Below are positions 16,893-25,625 of a stretch of 64,000 nt of DNA, piece after piece. The notes beneath the pieces were generated by a model. The model saw only the letters and a list, made by a program, of their open reading frames with translations, did no database searches and was not told the origin of the DNA. How positions within the stretch are numbered: position 1 is the stretch's first letter; every line of letters starts with the position of its first letter. The stretch is from contig NZ_LMMZ01000023.1 of assembly GCF_001422885.1 (NCBI RefSeq), positions 460,634-524,633 of the forward strand, written 5' to 3'. The translations under genes and the position numbers were made by a program. Source of the DNA: Methylobacterium sp. Leaf104. GTDB taxonomy: Bacteria; Pseudomonadota; Alphaproteobacteria; Rhizobiales; Beijerinckiaceae.

Positions 16893-17117
16893 ATGGACAC
16901 GACACGTCGATCGCAGCCGGTCGGAACGGAACCAGCCGCGAGCCGGGACCAGGTGGTCCGCCGATCCCAGGCGCGTGGGGCGCGGTCGCATTTTCTCGTG
17001 GCCTGCCTGGCCGGCGGCCTGCAGGCCACCTATGCCCCGGAACCGGAGGCGGACGTCTCCGACCTGTTCGCCGGCCTGATCGCGCGCCTCGAGGCCGGCG
17101 AGCCGGGCGTGGGCTGA
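16893..17117 (+). CDS. Small hypothetical protein (74 aa)
   Basis: A short frame starting MDTTRRSQPVG, with GGAG 3 nt before the ATG. The N-terminal half is basic (RDQVVRRSQARGARS). The C-terminal half has a short hydrophobic stretch (LVACLAGGL) and an acidic end. It follows the HAD gene in the same direction by 35 bp and ends 6 bp before the convergent hybrid kinase gene. I do not recognise the family. Codon pattern is compatible with coding, but this could be a chance frame. Confidence 0.4.
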   Translation: MDTTRRSQPVGTEPAASRDQVVRRSQARGARSHFLVACLAGGLQATYAPEPEADVSDLFAGLIARLEAGEPGVG

Positions 17118-17122
17118 GCCCA

Positions 17123-19576
17123 TCAGGTCCGGGCGCGACGCCCGCGCCGGCTGCGCGCCACGGCCTCCCTGAGGACCCGCGAGAGCTGCTCCACCGAATA
17201 GGGCTTGTGCAGCAGCTCGAAGCCGTGAGCCCCCTCCTCGGCCAGGACGTGGCTGTAGCCGCTGGCCAGCACCACCGGCAGGTCGGGACGGCGCCGGGCG
17301 ATCTCCTTGGCGAGCTCGATCCCGTTCATGCCCGGCATGACGATGTCGGAGAACACCACCTCGAAGCGGAAGGGGATCTTCTCGAGCTGGCGCAGGGCGT
17401 CGGCGGCGGAGGTCGCCCAGACCGTGTGGTAGCCGAGTTCGGCCAGGGTCTGCGTCGCGAAGCGGCCGACCTCCGGATTGTCCTCGACCACGAGCACGCA
17501 GGTGCCGTGTCCCTCCGTCAGAGGCTCGGCCTCCTCGGGGAGCCCGGCGGCCTCCGGCACGGCCGCGACCTGCGGCAGGAACAGGGTGAAGGTCGAGCCG
17601 CGGCCCGGCGCGCTCTCGACGACGACCTCGCCGCCCGATTGCTTGGCGAAGCCGAAGACCTGGCTGAGGCCGAGGCCGGTGCCCTGGCCCACCCCCTTGG
17701 TGGTGTAGAACGGCTCGAAGATCCGGTGGAGGTCGCCCGCGGCGATGCCGGCCCCGGTATCGGTCAGCGACACGGCCACGAAGGCGCCCTGGCGGATGTC
17801 GAGGGGTGGGATGCCCTCGACGGTAGCGACGCGGATCGTCAGCCGGCCCTGACCGTCCATGGCGTCGCGGGCGTTGACCGCCATGTTCACCAGTGCGGTG
17901 TCGAACTGGCTCGGGTCGGCATGCACGTAGCAGGGCGCCTCGGGCACCTCGACCACGATCGCGATGCGGGCGCCGGTCAGGGTTCCGACCATCTCGCTGA
18001 TCGCGGCGACGCCGGTGCCGACGTTGAAGGTCTCGGGCTTGAGGGCTTGGCGCCGGGCGAAGGCGAGGAGCTGGCCGGTGAGCTTGGCGGCCCGCGCCAC
18101 CGTGTCGGAGATGGCGTCGACGTAGCGGCGGCGGCGATCCTCGGCGAGTCCCGGACGCTTCAGGAGGTCGGTCGAGGACTTGATGACGGTCAACAGGTTG
18201 TTGAAGTCGTGGGCGACGCCGCCGGTGAGCTGGCCCACCGCCTCCATCTTCTGGGCCTGGCGCAGGGCCTCCTGGGCCTGGGCCAGGGCGGCCTCCCGCG
18301 CCTTGTCCTCGGTGATGTCGCGGCCGCTGCAATAGGAGCGCCCGCCCTCCGGCACCGCGGTCCAGGACAGCCAGCGGTAGCCGCCGTCCCGGGTGCGGTA
18401 GCGGTTCTCGAAGCGGAAGACCGGCGTGCTGCCCGCGAGCGTGCGGATCGCCGCCTGGGTGCGCTCGACGTCGTCCGGGTGGATCAGGTCGACCACGGGG
18501 CGCCCGGCGATCTCCGATTCGGACCAGCCGAGCACCACCTCCCAGGCGGGGTTCAGGCGCTCGAAGTAGCCGTCCGGGTGGAACACGCCGAGGAGGTCGG
18601 GGCTGACCAGCCAGGTCAGACCGCGCTCGTTGGAGCGCAGGACGACCTGGCGCTCGAGGTCGGCGTTGAGGAAGCGCAGCTCCGCCTCGTTCCGGCGCAG
18701 CGCGATCTCGGCCAACGCCCGGTCGGTGACGTCGACGCCCTCGACGAAGATGCCCGTGACGGTGCCGTCGTCGTCGAAGATCGGCTGATAGACGAAGTCG
18801 AGGTAGAGCTCGACCTCCGGCCCCTCCGCCGCGGCCTTCAGGGTGAGCTTCGAGGCGGTCGCGGTGAACGCCTCCCCGGTGCGGTAGACGGTGTCGAGGA
18901 GGCCGAGATAGCCCTGGGCCACGGCGTCGGGCAGGGCCTCCGCGACGGTCCGGCCCAGGACCGGCCGGTCGCCGACGAGGCGCCGGTAGGCCGGGTTGGC
19001 GAGTTCGAAGCGATGCTCGGGCCCGCGCAGGACGGCCATGAAGCTCGGCGCCTGTGCGAAGAGCTGCTCGAGGCGCTCGCGCTCGGCCTTGGCCCGGCGC
19101 TCCGCCTGCACCCGGCCCGTTGTCTCGGCGCAGGCGCAGAACATGCCGGCGACCTGACCGGCCTCGTCGCGCACCGGCGTGTAGCCGAACGAGAAATAGG
19201 TCTCCTCCGGGTAGCCGTTGCGGTGCATGACGAACGCGATGCCGTCCATGTGCGTGGCCTCGCCCGCATAGGCACGGGAGAGGATCGGCTCCACCTGCGC
19301 CCAGATGTCGTGCCAGAGGTCACGGAACGAGCCGCCGAGGGCGGCCGGGTGCCGGGAGCCGCACATGGCGGCGTAGCCGTCGTTGTAGAGGGTGATGTAG
19401 TCCGGTCCCCAGACGATGAGCATCGGCTGCTGTGAACCGAGCATCACGCCGACCAGGGTCTTGAGGGCCTGCGGCCAGCCGGCCGGGGCGCCGAGCGAGG
19501 TTCCCGACCAGTCGTGTCGGCGCAGGAGCGCTCCGGTCTCGCCACCCTCGACGAGAAAGGCTTCGCGAAACGGCAT
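17123..19576 (-). CDS. Hybrid sensor histidine kinase/response regulator (PAS-PAS-PAS-HisKA-HATPase-REC)
   Basis: An 817-residue soluble hybrid kinase. An N-terminal PAS-like region ([15 protein letters not shown] to ~160) is followed by two PAS/PAC units (~175-310 and ~325-435). The HisKA domain follows with His456 in GGVAHDFNN, then an HATPase with N-box [10 protein letters not shown] and G-boxes DTGAGI and [11 protein letters not shown]. The C-terminal receiver domain (~693-810) has Asp744 in [11 protein letters not shown]. The N-terminal start of the type MPFREAF lies at ATG 19,576 with GAGGAC upstream; the frame is open further upstream but reads as non-coding. Such BaeS/FixL-like hybrids often take signals from light or redox cofactors; none can be assigned here. 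It is convergent with the HWE kinase cluster. Confidence 0.92.
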   Translation of the reverse strand: MPFREAFLVEGGETGALLRRHDWSGTSLGAPAGWPQALKTLVGVMLGSQQPMLIVWGPDYITLYNDGYAAMCGSRHPAALGGSFRDLWHDIWAQVEPILSRAYAGEATHMDGIAFVMHRNGYPEETYFSFGYTPVRDEAGQVAGMFCACAETTGRVQAERRAKAERERLEQLFAQAPSFMAVLRGPEHRFELANPAYRRLVGDRPVLGRTVAEALPDAVAQGYLGLLDTVYRTGEAFTATASKLTLKAAAEGPEVELYLDFVYQPIFDDDGTVTGIFVEGVDVTDRALAEIALRRNEAELRFLNADLERQVVLRSNERGLTWLVSPDLLGVFHPDGYFERLNPAWEVVLGWSESEIAGRPVVDLIHPDDVERTQAAIRTLAGSTPVFRFENRYRTRDGGYRWLSWTAVPEGGRSYCSGRDITEDKAREAALAQAQEALRQAQKMEAVGQLTGGVAHDFNNLLTVIKSSTDLLKRPGLAEDRRRRYVDAISDTVARAAKLTGQLLAFARRQALKPETFNVGTGVAAISEMVGTLTGARIAIVVEVPEAPCYVHADPSQFDTALVNMAVNARDAMDGQGRLTIRVATVEGIPPLDIRQGAFVAVSLTDTGAGIAAGDLHRIFEPFYTTKGVGQGTGLGLSQVFGFAKQSGGEVVVESAPGRGSTFTLFLPQVAAVPEAAGLPEEAEPLTEGHGTCVLVVEDNPEVGRFATQTLAELGYHTVWATSAADALRQLEKIPFRFEVVFSDIVMPGMNGIELAKEIARRRPDLPVVLASGYSHVLAEEGAHGFELLHKPYSVEQLSRVLREAVARSRRGRRART

Positions 19577-19727
19577 CCTCGGGTCCTCTGCCCGCCTGGG
19601 AGCGACCCCTGGCGCGCCGTTCAGGGAGCGCGCGGCGAATCTTCCGCGTTGGCGCTCGGGGGCATCCTCCGCCGGTGGCCGGGGCGATCGGCCGCGCCCG
19701 TCCGCCTCCGGCAGCGGGCCGCGACGG

Positions 19728-20225
19728 TTACAGTCCGCGGTTGGCGCCCGGAACCACACTCGCGCCGGATCCGCTGCCGAACGGCTCGTATTTGGTCAGG
19801 CCACGGAAGAGCTGGCTGAGGAAGGCGCGGTCGGCGCCGCTGGTCGGCGTGGTCCGCTCGATGAAGTCGAACACCTTGCCGTCCTGCAGCCCGTAGAGCG
19901 CCACGCGCTCCACCTTGAAGGCCTGGTTGAAATAGACGGCGGTGACCTTCTGGTCTTCGACCCGCTCTCCGAGGAACAGGACCGTCCGGCGCGTGTTCTG
20001 GCTGATGTAGTACCAAGACTTGTTGCCGACGGTGGAGACGGTGGACGGCGTGCCGAGGACCTGCAGCACCTGCTCGGCGCTCATGCCGGGCTTCACGGTG
20101 GCGAGGGCCGCCTGGTCGATCTGGTAGCCATGGCGGATGTCCTCGCCGATGCAGCCGGACACACCAGCTCCGATCACGCCGAGGACGGCGAGGCGAGCGA
20201 GCGACGAGACGAGACGGCGCGACAT
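19728..20225 (-). CDS. bamE: Outer-membrane assembly lipoprotein BamE (SmpA/OmlA family)
   Basis: A 165-residue lipoprotein. The signal peptide ends in the lipobox VSGC with the lipidated Cys at residue 25. The BamE/SmpA domain follows, with GYQIDQAALATVKPGMSAEQVLQVLGTPS and the later VEDQKVTAVYF strand. BamE is a periplasm-facing member of the BAM complex that inserts beta-barrel proteins. The start at ATG 20,225 has AAGGGTGG upstream and gives a proper signal peptide. It is divergent from the cytochrome chaperone gene, an arrangement I know from other Rhizobiales. Confidence 0.92.
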   Translation of the reverse strand: MSRRLVSSLARLAVLGVIGAGVSGCIGEDIRHGYQIDQAALATVKPGMSAEQVLQVLGTPSTVSTVGNKSWYYISQNTRRTVLFLGERVEDQKVTAVYFNQAFKVERVALYGLQDGKVFDFIERTTPTSGADRAFLSQLFRGLTKYEPFGSGSGASVVPGANRGL

Positions 20226-20475
20226 CGGCCACCCTTGCTGCAAATGAGGAACTGAACGCGTCTTCCGTGAAGGCGACTTCCCGGAAGGCATCTTCCGTTC
20301 AGGCGTCTTGCGGCCCCGATCCCGACCCGGCACCGAGGGCAGAAGAATCCCGATGGAGGTTGCACCTTGACCGTTCGCTGCCGTAACGCGGGGTTATGGT
20401 TTTGACAAGGCAAGCCCGGCCACACCCACGGTCCGTCCGTACCTGCGCCAAGCCCGAAGGCGGGAGGAGACGCGC

Positions 20476-21078
20476 ATGAAGATGGGACTCCTGGACCGGC
20501 TGCGCAGCTGGGGACGGTCGAGCCCGCGCGAGCAGGTGATCGAGACGCTGCACGGGCGGATCAACGAGGCGGCGCGCCACCCCGACCTCTACCTGCGCCT
20601 CGGCGTCCCGGACACGCTGGAGGGCCGGTTCGAGTGCCTGATCCTGCACGTCATCCTGGTGCTGCGGCGGCTCAACCGCCTGCCCGAGCCGGCGGCGGAC
20701 GTGGCCCAGGATCTCGTGAACTCGGTGTTCCTGCAGCTCGATTCGTCGCTGCGGGAATCCGGCATCGGCGATTTCGGGGTGCCCAAGCGCATGAAGAAGC
20801 TCGGCTCGGCCTTCTACGGCCGCGCCGAGGGCTACGATGCCGCCCTCGATGCCGGAGACGTCGCGGCGCTGCAGGCCGCGCTCGCCCGCAACGTCCTCGG
20901 GCTCGACGCGCCGGAGGCCGCGGCGGAACTCGCGCGCTACGTCCGCGCCAGCGACGCCGCCCTGGCGCGCTCCGACCTCGACGGCCTGATCGGCACCGGC
21001 CCGGCCTTCCCGCCGCCGCACACCTTCGCCGCCCCCGCTGCCGGGCTGGACGGCACCACGACACGGACAAGCCCATGA
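20476..21078 (+). CDS. Ubiquinol-cytochrome c chaperone family protein (CBP3/UQCC1-like)
   Basis: A 200-residue protein matching the family of mitochondrial CBP3/UQCC1, which assists assembly of cytochrome b in complex III. The core runs from ~25 to 160, with a helical pattern containing LEGRFECLILHVILVLRRLN and a later VPKRMKKLGSAFYGRAEGY segment. GGAGGAGACGCGC precedes the ATG. Its stop overlaps the DUF177 gene start (ATGA), so the two are coupled. It sits at the head of the plsX-fabH cluster, divergent from bamE. Confidence 0.9.
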   Translation: MKMGLLDRLRSWGRSSPREQVIETLHGRINEAARHPDLYLRLGVPDTLEGRFECLILHVILVLRRLNRLPEPAADVAQDLVNSVFLQLDSSLRESGIGDFGVPKRMKKLGSAFYGRAEGYDAALDAGDVAALQAALARNVLGLDAPEAAAELARYVRASDAALARSDLDGLIGTGPAFPPPHTFAAPAAGLDGTTTRTSP

Positions 21079-21614
21079 CCCGTCACGACAAGCCTCACCA
21101 CGACACGCCCCGCCGCGACGAGACGGGCCCGCTCTCGCGGATCGTCAGCGTCGACCGCCTGCGCCGGAGCGACGGCCGCCTCGTCGTCACCGCGACCCCG
21201 GACGAGTGCGCGGCCCTCGCCGCCGACTTCAAGATCCCGGCCATCCGCGACCTCGAGGGCGACTTCGAGACGAGCGGGCCGTCCTCGGCCTTCCGGGTGC
21301 GCGGGACCGTGACCGCGCAGGTGACCCAGGTCTGCACGGTGTCCCTCGAGCCCTTCGAGGGCCCCGTCTCCGAGCCGGTGGATCTGCTCTTCACCGACAC
21401 CGACCGGCTCGCCGGGACGGATGCGGAGGATGCCGACGTCCCCGATCCGATCGTCGGCGGCAAGATCGACTTCGGCACCATCACGGCCGAGTTCCTGGCC
21501 CTCGGCCTCGACCCCTATCCGCGCAAGCCCGGGGTCGCCTTCGAGCCCCATATCGAGGACCAGGACGAGCCGCCGCTCGCCGGCCTGCGCGGCCTGAAGC
21601 CCGCCAACGACTGA
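21075..21614 (+). CDS. yceD: DUF177 (YceD) domain protein
   Basis: A 179-residue protein of the YceD family, which in many bacteria sits beside rpmF (ribosomal protein L32) and plsX and in plants is linked to 23S rRNA accumulation. The typical segment VTAQVTQVCTVSLEPFEGPV is present; the family's CxxCL pair is reduced to a single Cys. The acidic segment DAEDADVPDPIVGGKIDFG precedes the C-terminal ALGLDPYPRKPG. It overlaps the upstream chaperone gene by 4 bp. There is no rpmF between it and plsX, so L32 must be encoded elsewhere. Confidence 0.9.
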   Translation: MTRHDKPHHDTPRRDETGPLSRIVSVDRLRRSDGRLVVTATPDECAALAADFKIPAIRDLEGDFETSGPSSAFRVRGTVTAQVTQVCTVSLEPFEGPVSEPVDLLFTDTDRLAGTDAEDADVPDPIVGGKIDFGTITAEFLALGLDPYPRKPGVAFEPHIEDQDEPPLAGLRGLKPAND

Positions 21615-21802
21615 GCCGACCGGCCCTCACGGCGGAACGGCGTTCGGCGAAAGCCTCAGATTTCGTTTGCCCGCCGAGCCTCAATCGCTATTTTCCGCCG
21701 CGCCGGGCAGGGGGCCGGTCGTTCGCCGCACCCCGCCCATCGTGATGCCTCCCCGCCGGGAGGCGGTCCCTTCCGCGTTTCAGAGGCCACCGGCCACCCG
21801 CC

Positions 21803-22837
21803 ATGCCCCAGAGAGTGTGCATCTCGCTCGACGCCATGGGCGGCGACCACGGCCCCACGACCGTGGTGCCCGGCGCCGCCATCGCCCGCGAGCGCCATCC
21901 CGAGATGACGTTCCTGATGTTCGGGGACGAAGCAATCCTTGCGCCATTGGTGGCCGCCGAGCCGCGCCTGAAGGGGGCCGTCGAGATCCGCCACACGACG
22001 ATGGCGATCTCCATGGACGAGAAGCCGAGCCAGGCGGTGCGCTCGGGGCGCGGCAAGTCCTCGATGTGGCGCGCCATCCAGGCGGTGAAGGACGGCGAGG
22101 CCGACGCCGCCGTCTCGGCCGGCAACACCGGCGCCCTGATGGCGATGTCGAAGATCTGCCTGAAGACCCTGGCGGGCATCGAGCGCCCGGCCATCGCCTG
22201 CCTCTGGCCGACGGTGCGCGGCGAGAGCGTGGTCCTCGACGTCGGCGCCACCATCGGCACCGATGCCGAGCACCTGGTCGAGATGGCCGTGATGGGCGCC
22301 GCCATGGCCCGGATCGTGTTCGACCTCGACCGGCCGACGGTGGGCCTCCTCAACGTCGGCACCGAGGAGATGAAGGGCAACGAGGCCGTCAAGGAGGCGG
22401 CGCGCACCCTGCGCGAGACCGACCTGCCGAACCTCGCCTATCACGGCTTCGTCGAGGGCAACGACCTCGGCAAGGGCACGGTGGACGTCGTCGTCACCGA
22501 GGGCTTCACCGGCAACATCGCCCTGAAGACCGCGGAGGGAACGGCCAAGCAGATCGGCAGCTACCTGCGCGCCGCCATGAGCCGGACCCTCTCGGCCAAG
22601 ATCGGCTACTTCTTCGCCCGCCACGCCTTCAAGGCCCTGCGGGACAAGATGAATCCGAGCCGGGCCAATGGCGGCGTGTTCCTCGGCCTTGAGGGCATCG
22701 TCATCAAGAGCCACGGCTCCGAGGACGCGCACGGCTTCGCGGCGGCCGTGGACCTCGCCCACGACATGGCCCGGCACGACCTGATGCGCACCATCCGCGA
22801 CATGCTCGACCTGACGCCGGCCGCGGCCGCATCGTGA
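21803..22837 (+). CDS. plsX: Phosphate acyltransferase PlsX
   Basis: A 344-residue cytosolic or peripheral-membrane enzyme that converts acyl-ACP plus phosphate into acyl-phosphate, the first step of glycerolipid synthesis with PlsY. The signatures are [12 protein letters not shown] at the N-terminus, [10 protein letters not shown], and the C-terminal [16 protein letters not shown]. Length is normal for the family. It is followed after 28 bp by fabH, so the two are co-transcribed. The start is the ATG giving [14 protein letters not shown]. Confidence 0.97.
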   Translation: MPQRVCISLDAMGGDHGPTTVVPGAAIARERHPEMTFLMFGDEAILAPLVAAEPRLKGAVEIRHTTMAISMDEKPSQAVRSGRGKSSMWRAIQAVKDGEADAAVSAGNTGALMAMSKICLKTLAGIERPAIACLWPTVRGESVVLDVGATIGTDAEHLVEMAVMGAAMARIVFDLDRPTVGLLNVGTEEMKGNEAVKEAARTLRETDLPNLAYHGFVEGNDLGKGTVDVVVTEGFTGNIALKTAEGTAKQIGSYLRAAMSRTLSAKIGYFFARHAFKALRDKMNPSRANGGVFLGLEGIVIKSHGSEDAHGFAAAVDLAHDMARHDLMRTIRDMLDLTPAAAAS

Positions 22838-22865
22838 GCCGCGCCGCGAACAGAAGGACGGCCCC

Positions 22866-23873
22866 ATGACGGTCACCACCGGGACGGCCCCCTCCGGAAA
22901 GGTCCTGCGCTCCGTCGTCGTCGGCTGCGGCTCGGCCCTGCCGGCCCGATGCGTCAGCAACGACGAGCTCAGCCGCACCGTCGACACCTCCGACGACTGG
23001 ATCGTGCAGCGCACCGGCATCCGGCAGCGCTACCTCGCGGACGCCAGCGAGACCACCTCGGTCCTCGGCGCCCGCGCCGCCCGGGCGGCCCTCGACGAGG
23101 CCGGCCTGACGGCCGACGACATCGACCTCATCATCTGCGCCACCTCGACGCCCGACCATACCTTTCCGTCCACCGCCACCGAGATCCAGGCGGCTCTGGG
23201 CCTGCGCGGCGGCTTCGCCTTCGACGTCCAGGCGGTCTGCGCCGGCTTCGTCTACGCCGTGACCACCGCCGACAAGTTCCTGAGCACGGGCAGCGCCCGG
23301 CGCGCCCTGGTCATCGGCGCCGAGACCTTTTCTCGGATCCTCGACTGGGAGGACCGCACGACCTGCGTTCTGTTCGGCGACGGCGCCGGCGCGGTGGTTC
23401 TGGAAGCGCGCGAAGGGGAGGGCACCAGCGCCGATCGCGGCGTGCTCACCGCAAGCCTGCGCTCGGACGGGCGCCACCGCGAGAAGCTCTACGTGGATGG
23501 CGGCCCCGGCTCCACCGGCACCACCGGCCACCTGCGGATGACCGGCAAGGAGGTGTTCCGCTTCGCCGTCGGCTCCGTCACCGACGTCATCGACGACGCC
23601 TTCCGGGCCTCCGGTACCAGCGCCGAGGAGTTGGACTGGTTCGTGCCGCATCAGGCCAACCGGCGGATCATCGAGGCCTCGGCCGACAAGCTCGGCATCG
23701 CGCGCGAGAAGGTGGTCCTCACCGTCGATCGGCACGGCAACACCTCCGCGGCCTCGATTCCCCTGGCCCTCGACGTCGCCCGCAAGGACGGCCGGATCCA
23801 GCCCGGCGACCTCGTGATGATCGAGGCGATCGGCGGCGGCTTCACCTGGGGCGCGGCCCTCATCCGCTGGTAG
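22866..23873 (+). CDS. fabH: Beta-ketoacyl-ACP synthase III
   Basis: A 335-residue thiolase-fold enzyme that starts fatty-acid synthesis by condensing acetyl-CoA with malonyl-ACP. The catalytic triad is visible: Cys125 in QAVCAGF, His262 in PHQANRR and Asn292 in HGNTSAAS. The C-terminal [13 protein letters not shown] is the canonical FabH end. It lies in the plsX-fabH-ihfA-merR order typical of alphaproteobacteria. A 116-bp gap to ihfA contains a possible promoter, so ihfA may also have its own transcript. Confidence 0.97.
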   Translation: MTVTTGTAPSGKVLRSVVVGCGSALPARCVSNDELSRTVDTSDDWIVQRTGIRQRYLADASETTSVLGARAARAALDEAGLTADDIDLIICATSTPDHTFPSTATEIQAALGLRGGFAFDVQAVCAGFVYAVTTADKFLSTGSARRALVIGAETFSRILDWEDRTTCVLFGDGAGAVVLEAREGEGTSADRGVLTASLRSDGRHREKLYVDGGPGSTGTTGHLRMTGKEVFRFAVGSVTDVIDDAFRASGTSAEELDWFVPHQANRRIIEASADKLGIAREKVVLTVDRHGNTSAASIPLALDVARKDGRIQPGDLVMIEAIGGGFTWGAALIRW

Positions 23874-23909
23874 GGGCCCGGTGTTCGAAAAACGGGGCCT
23901 CACGCACAG

Positions 23910-23938
23910 TTGACCCCGGCCTGAACGCCGATTAGCGT
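23910..23938 (+). promoter_or_regulatory. Possible promoter of ihfA
   Basis: TTGACC at 23,910-23,915 is followed after 17 bp by TAGCGT. The -35 matches well; the -10 is weak. The location, ~50 bp before the ihfA start, is suitable. Confidence 0.3.
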
Positions 23939-23989
23939 GCGCAATCATAGAGATACTAAGAAAACTCGAATCGCCTTGGGGAATATCGC

Positions 23990-24310
23990 ATGACGGGAAA
24001 GACGGTCACACGCGCCGATTTGAGCGAGGCCGTCTACCAGCAGGTCGGCCTCTCTCGGACCGAGTCGTCCGCCCTGGTCGAGACGGTCCTGTCCGAGATC
24101 TGCGCCTGCCTCGCCAGCGGCGAGACGGTGAAGCTGTCCTCGTTCGGCTCCTTCGTGGTGCGCAGCAAGGGGCGCCGGGTCGGGCGCAACCCGAAGACCG
24201 GCGTCGAGGTGGCGATCGAGCCGCGCCAGGTCATGGTGTTCAAGCCCTCGAACGTGCTGAAGGCCCGGATTAACGGCCTGAACGGCGCGGCCGAGCACGA
24301 CGACGAGTAG
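23990..24310 (+). CDS. ihfA: Integration host factor subunit alpha
   Basis: A 106-residue nucleoid protein of the HU/IHF family. The DNA-bending arm signature is [13 protein letters not shown] and the dimer core is [15 protein letters not shown] alpha pairs with IHF beta to bend DNA at specific sites and affects replication, recombination and many promoters. The gene order with fabH upstream and a MerR regulator 7 bp downstream is the one found across Rhizobiales. Assignment to alpha rather than HU or beta rests on this synteny and on the sequence. Confidence 0.95.
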   Translation: MTGKTVTRADLSEAVYQQVGLSRTESSALVETVLSEICACLASGETVKLSSFGSFVVRSKGRRVGRNPKTGVEVAIEPRQVMVFKPSNVLKARINGLNGAAEHDDE

Positions 24311-24317
24311 GCCCCAG

Positions 24318-24848
24318 ATGTCCCTCGCGGCGCGGATCGACGAGACGGTGTCCGACCCTCACGACGGCGAGGCGCCTGTACGCGAGGCCTCCGAAAAGAG
24401 CGCCGGCGCCTTCCGCACCATCAAGGAGGCCGCCGACGAGCTCGACGTGCCCCAGCACGTGCTGCGTTTCTGGGAGACGCGCTTCGCCCAGATCCGCCCG
24501 GTCAAGCGGGCCGGCGGGCGGCGCTACTACCGCCCCGACGACGTCGATCTCCTGAAAGGCATTAAGCGCCTGCTGCATGGGCAGGGCTACACCATCCGGG
24601 GCGCCCAGCGCGTGCTGCGGGAGCGCGGCCTGCGCTTCGTCCAGTCGGTGGGCCGAGGCGAGGCCGTGGCGGCCGCGCCCTCGCTCCAGGACGCCGAGCA
24701 CGAGGCACCGGCGGCCACATTGCCCGCCGGCGAGGGCCTCACCGACGGGCAGCGGGCGGTGCTCGAGGCGGCGCTGGACGACCTTCGGACGTGCCGCGCG
24801 GCCATCGCCCGCCTGCGCCTGCCGCCGGAGCCGGCCGCGGACACCTGA
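24318..24848 (+). CDS. MerR-family transcriptional regulator (ihfA-linked type)
   Basis: A 176-residue protein with a winged-helix DNA-binding domain at residues ~32-100 ([24 protein letters not shown], then [20 protein letters not shown]). The C-terminal part is an Ala-rich helix without the metal- or drug-binding region of classical MerR proteins. This variant is regularly found directly after ihfA in alphaproteobacteria, as here with 7 bp between them, but its target genes are not established to my knowledge. It is probably co-transcribed with ihfA. Confidence 0.92.
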   Translation: MSLAARIDETVSDPHDGEAPVREASEKSAGAFRTIKEAADELDVPQHVLRFWETRFAQIRPVKRAGGRRYYRPDDVDLLKGIKRLLHGQGYTIRGAQRVLRERGLRFVQSVGRGEAVAAAPSLQDAEHEAPAATLPAGEGLTDGQRAVLEAALDDLRTCRAAIARLRLPPEPAADT

Positions 24849-24978
24849 CGCCGCGAGTCTGTGCGGACGGATCGACGCCCACTCGACGGCCGCGCCCGCG
24901 ATCCCCACATCCGATTCACCTGGGCCGAATCCACCGCGTCCCGCGCGGATCGCCCGGCGTGATCGGAGTTCGTCCCGC

Positions 24979-25428
24979 ATGCTGCTCGCCCGTTCCCTCA
25001 CCCTCCTGGCCGCCGGCGCCCTTCTGGCCGGGCCGGCCCTGGCGCAGACCACGGTCACCCGCAGCGAGACCGCCGCGACCGGCAAGAGCGTGCGCCTCGC
25101 CATCGTGCCGAACCTGAAGAAGGACTGCTCCACCGGCCCGATGCCGGAGATCCGGGTCAGCGGCGCGCCGAAGAACGGCTCGCTCATCACCAAGGTCGGC
25201 AAGATCAAGACCCCGGCGAAGTACCGCTGCCCCGGCAAGGAGGCCGCGGTGCAGGCGGTGTTCTACCAGAGCAAGGACGGCTTCACCGGCAGCGACGAGG
25301 TGACAGTGGACGTCAAGGATTCCGACGGGAACGTCCAGACCCAGAACATCAAGATCACGGTGGGCGCCGCCAAGTCCGACGGGGGGAAACCCGACGCAGC
25401 CGCGAAGAAGGACTCCACCGACCTGTGA
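24979..25428 (+). CDS. Secreted Ig-like domain protein
   Basis: A 149-residue exported protein. The signal peptide (LLARSLTLLAAGALLAGPALAQ) is cleaved after ALA. The mature part is a single beta-sandwich resembling bacterial Ig-like/Big domains: it ends in EVTVDVKDSDGNVQTQNIKITV and has two Cys (DCSTG and YRCPG) that could form a disulfide. The last ~20 residues are a polar Lys/Asp-rich tail. It would be periplasmic or surface-associated. The start ATG 24,979 has CGGAG at a suitable distance. Function is unknown; a hairpin lies just after its stop. Confidence 0.75.
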   Translation: MLLARSLTLLAAGALLAGPALAQTTVTRSETAATGKSVRLAIVPNLKKDCSTGPMPEIRVSGAPKNGSLITKVGKIKTPAKYRCPGKEAAVQAVFYQSKDGFTGSDEVTVDVKDSDGNVQTQNIKITVGAAKSDGGKPDAAAKKDSTDL

Positions 25429-25435
25429 GCCGTCC

Positions 25436-25469
25436 CCGGGGCCACGACCGACCGTTGCCGTGGCCCCGG
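25436..25469 (+). terminator. Hairpin after the Ig-like gene
   Basis: CCGGGGCCACG and CGTGGCCCCGG form a perfect 11-bp stem around a 12-nt loop, starting 8 bp after the stop codon. No T-tract follows. Confidence 0.5.
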
Positions 25470-25625
25470 CACCGAACCCGGATGGCAGGCCCGCCCGTTG
25501 CACTGTGGCACGCATCACACGCCCGATTTCCGTGATGAATGCGCTGCGACAAAACTGGGCCTGTCAGTTGCATCCAAGGCGAGACAGGATGAAGCTGTCG
25601 CTGTCGTGAGGGGATCGGAAAGCCT

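Noticed and set aside
17207..19435. Long open frame opposite the hybrid kinase
   Set aside because: It is the antisense shadow of the kinase gene; its sequence shows no domain and follows the third-position GC pattern of the real gene.
23250..23450. Short minus-strand frames inside fabH
   Set aside because: They are shadows of fabH with no independent ribosome binding site or similarity.
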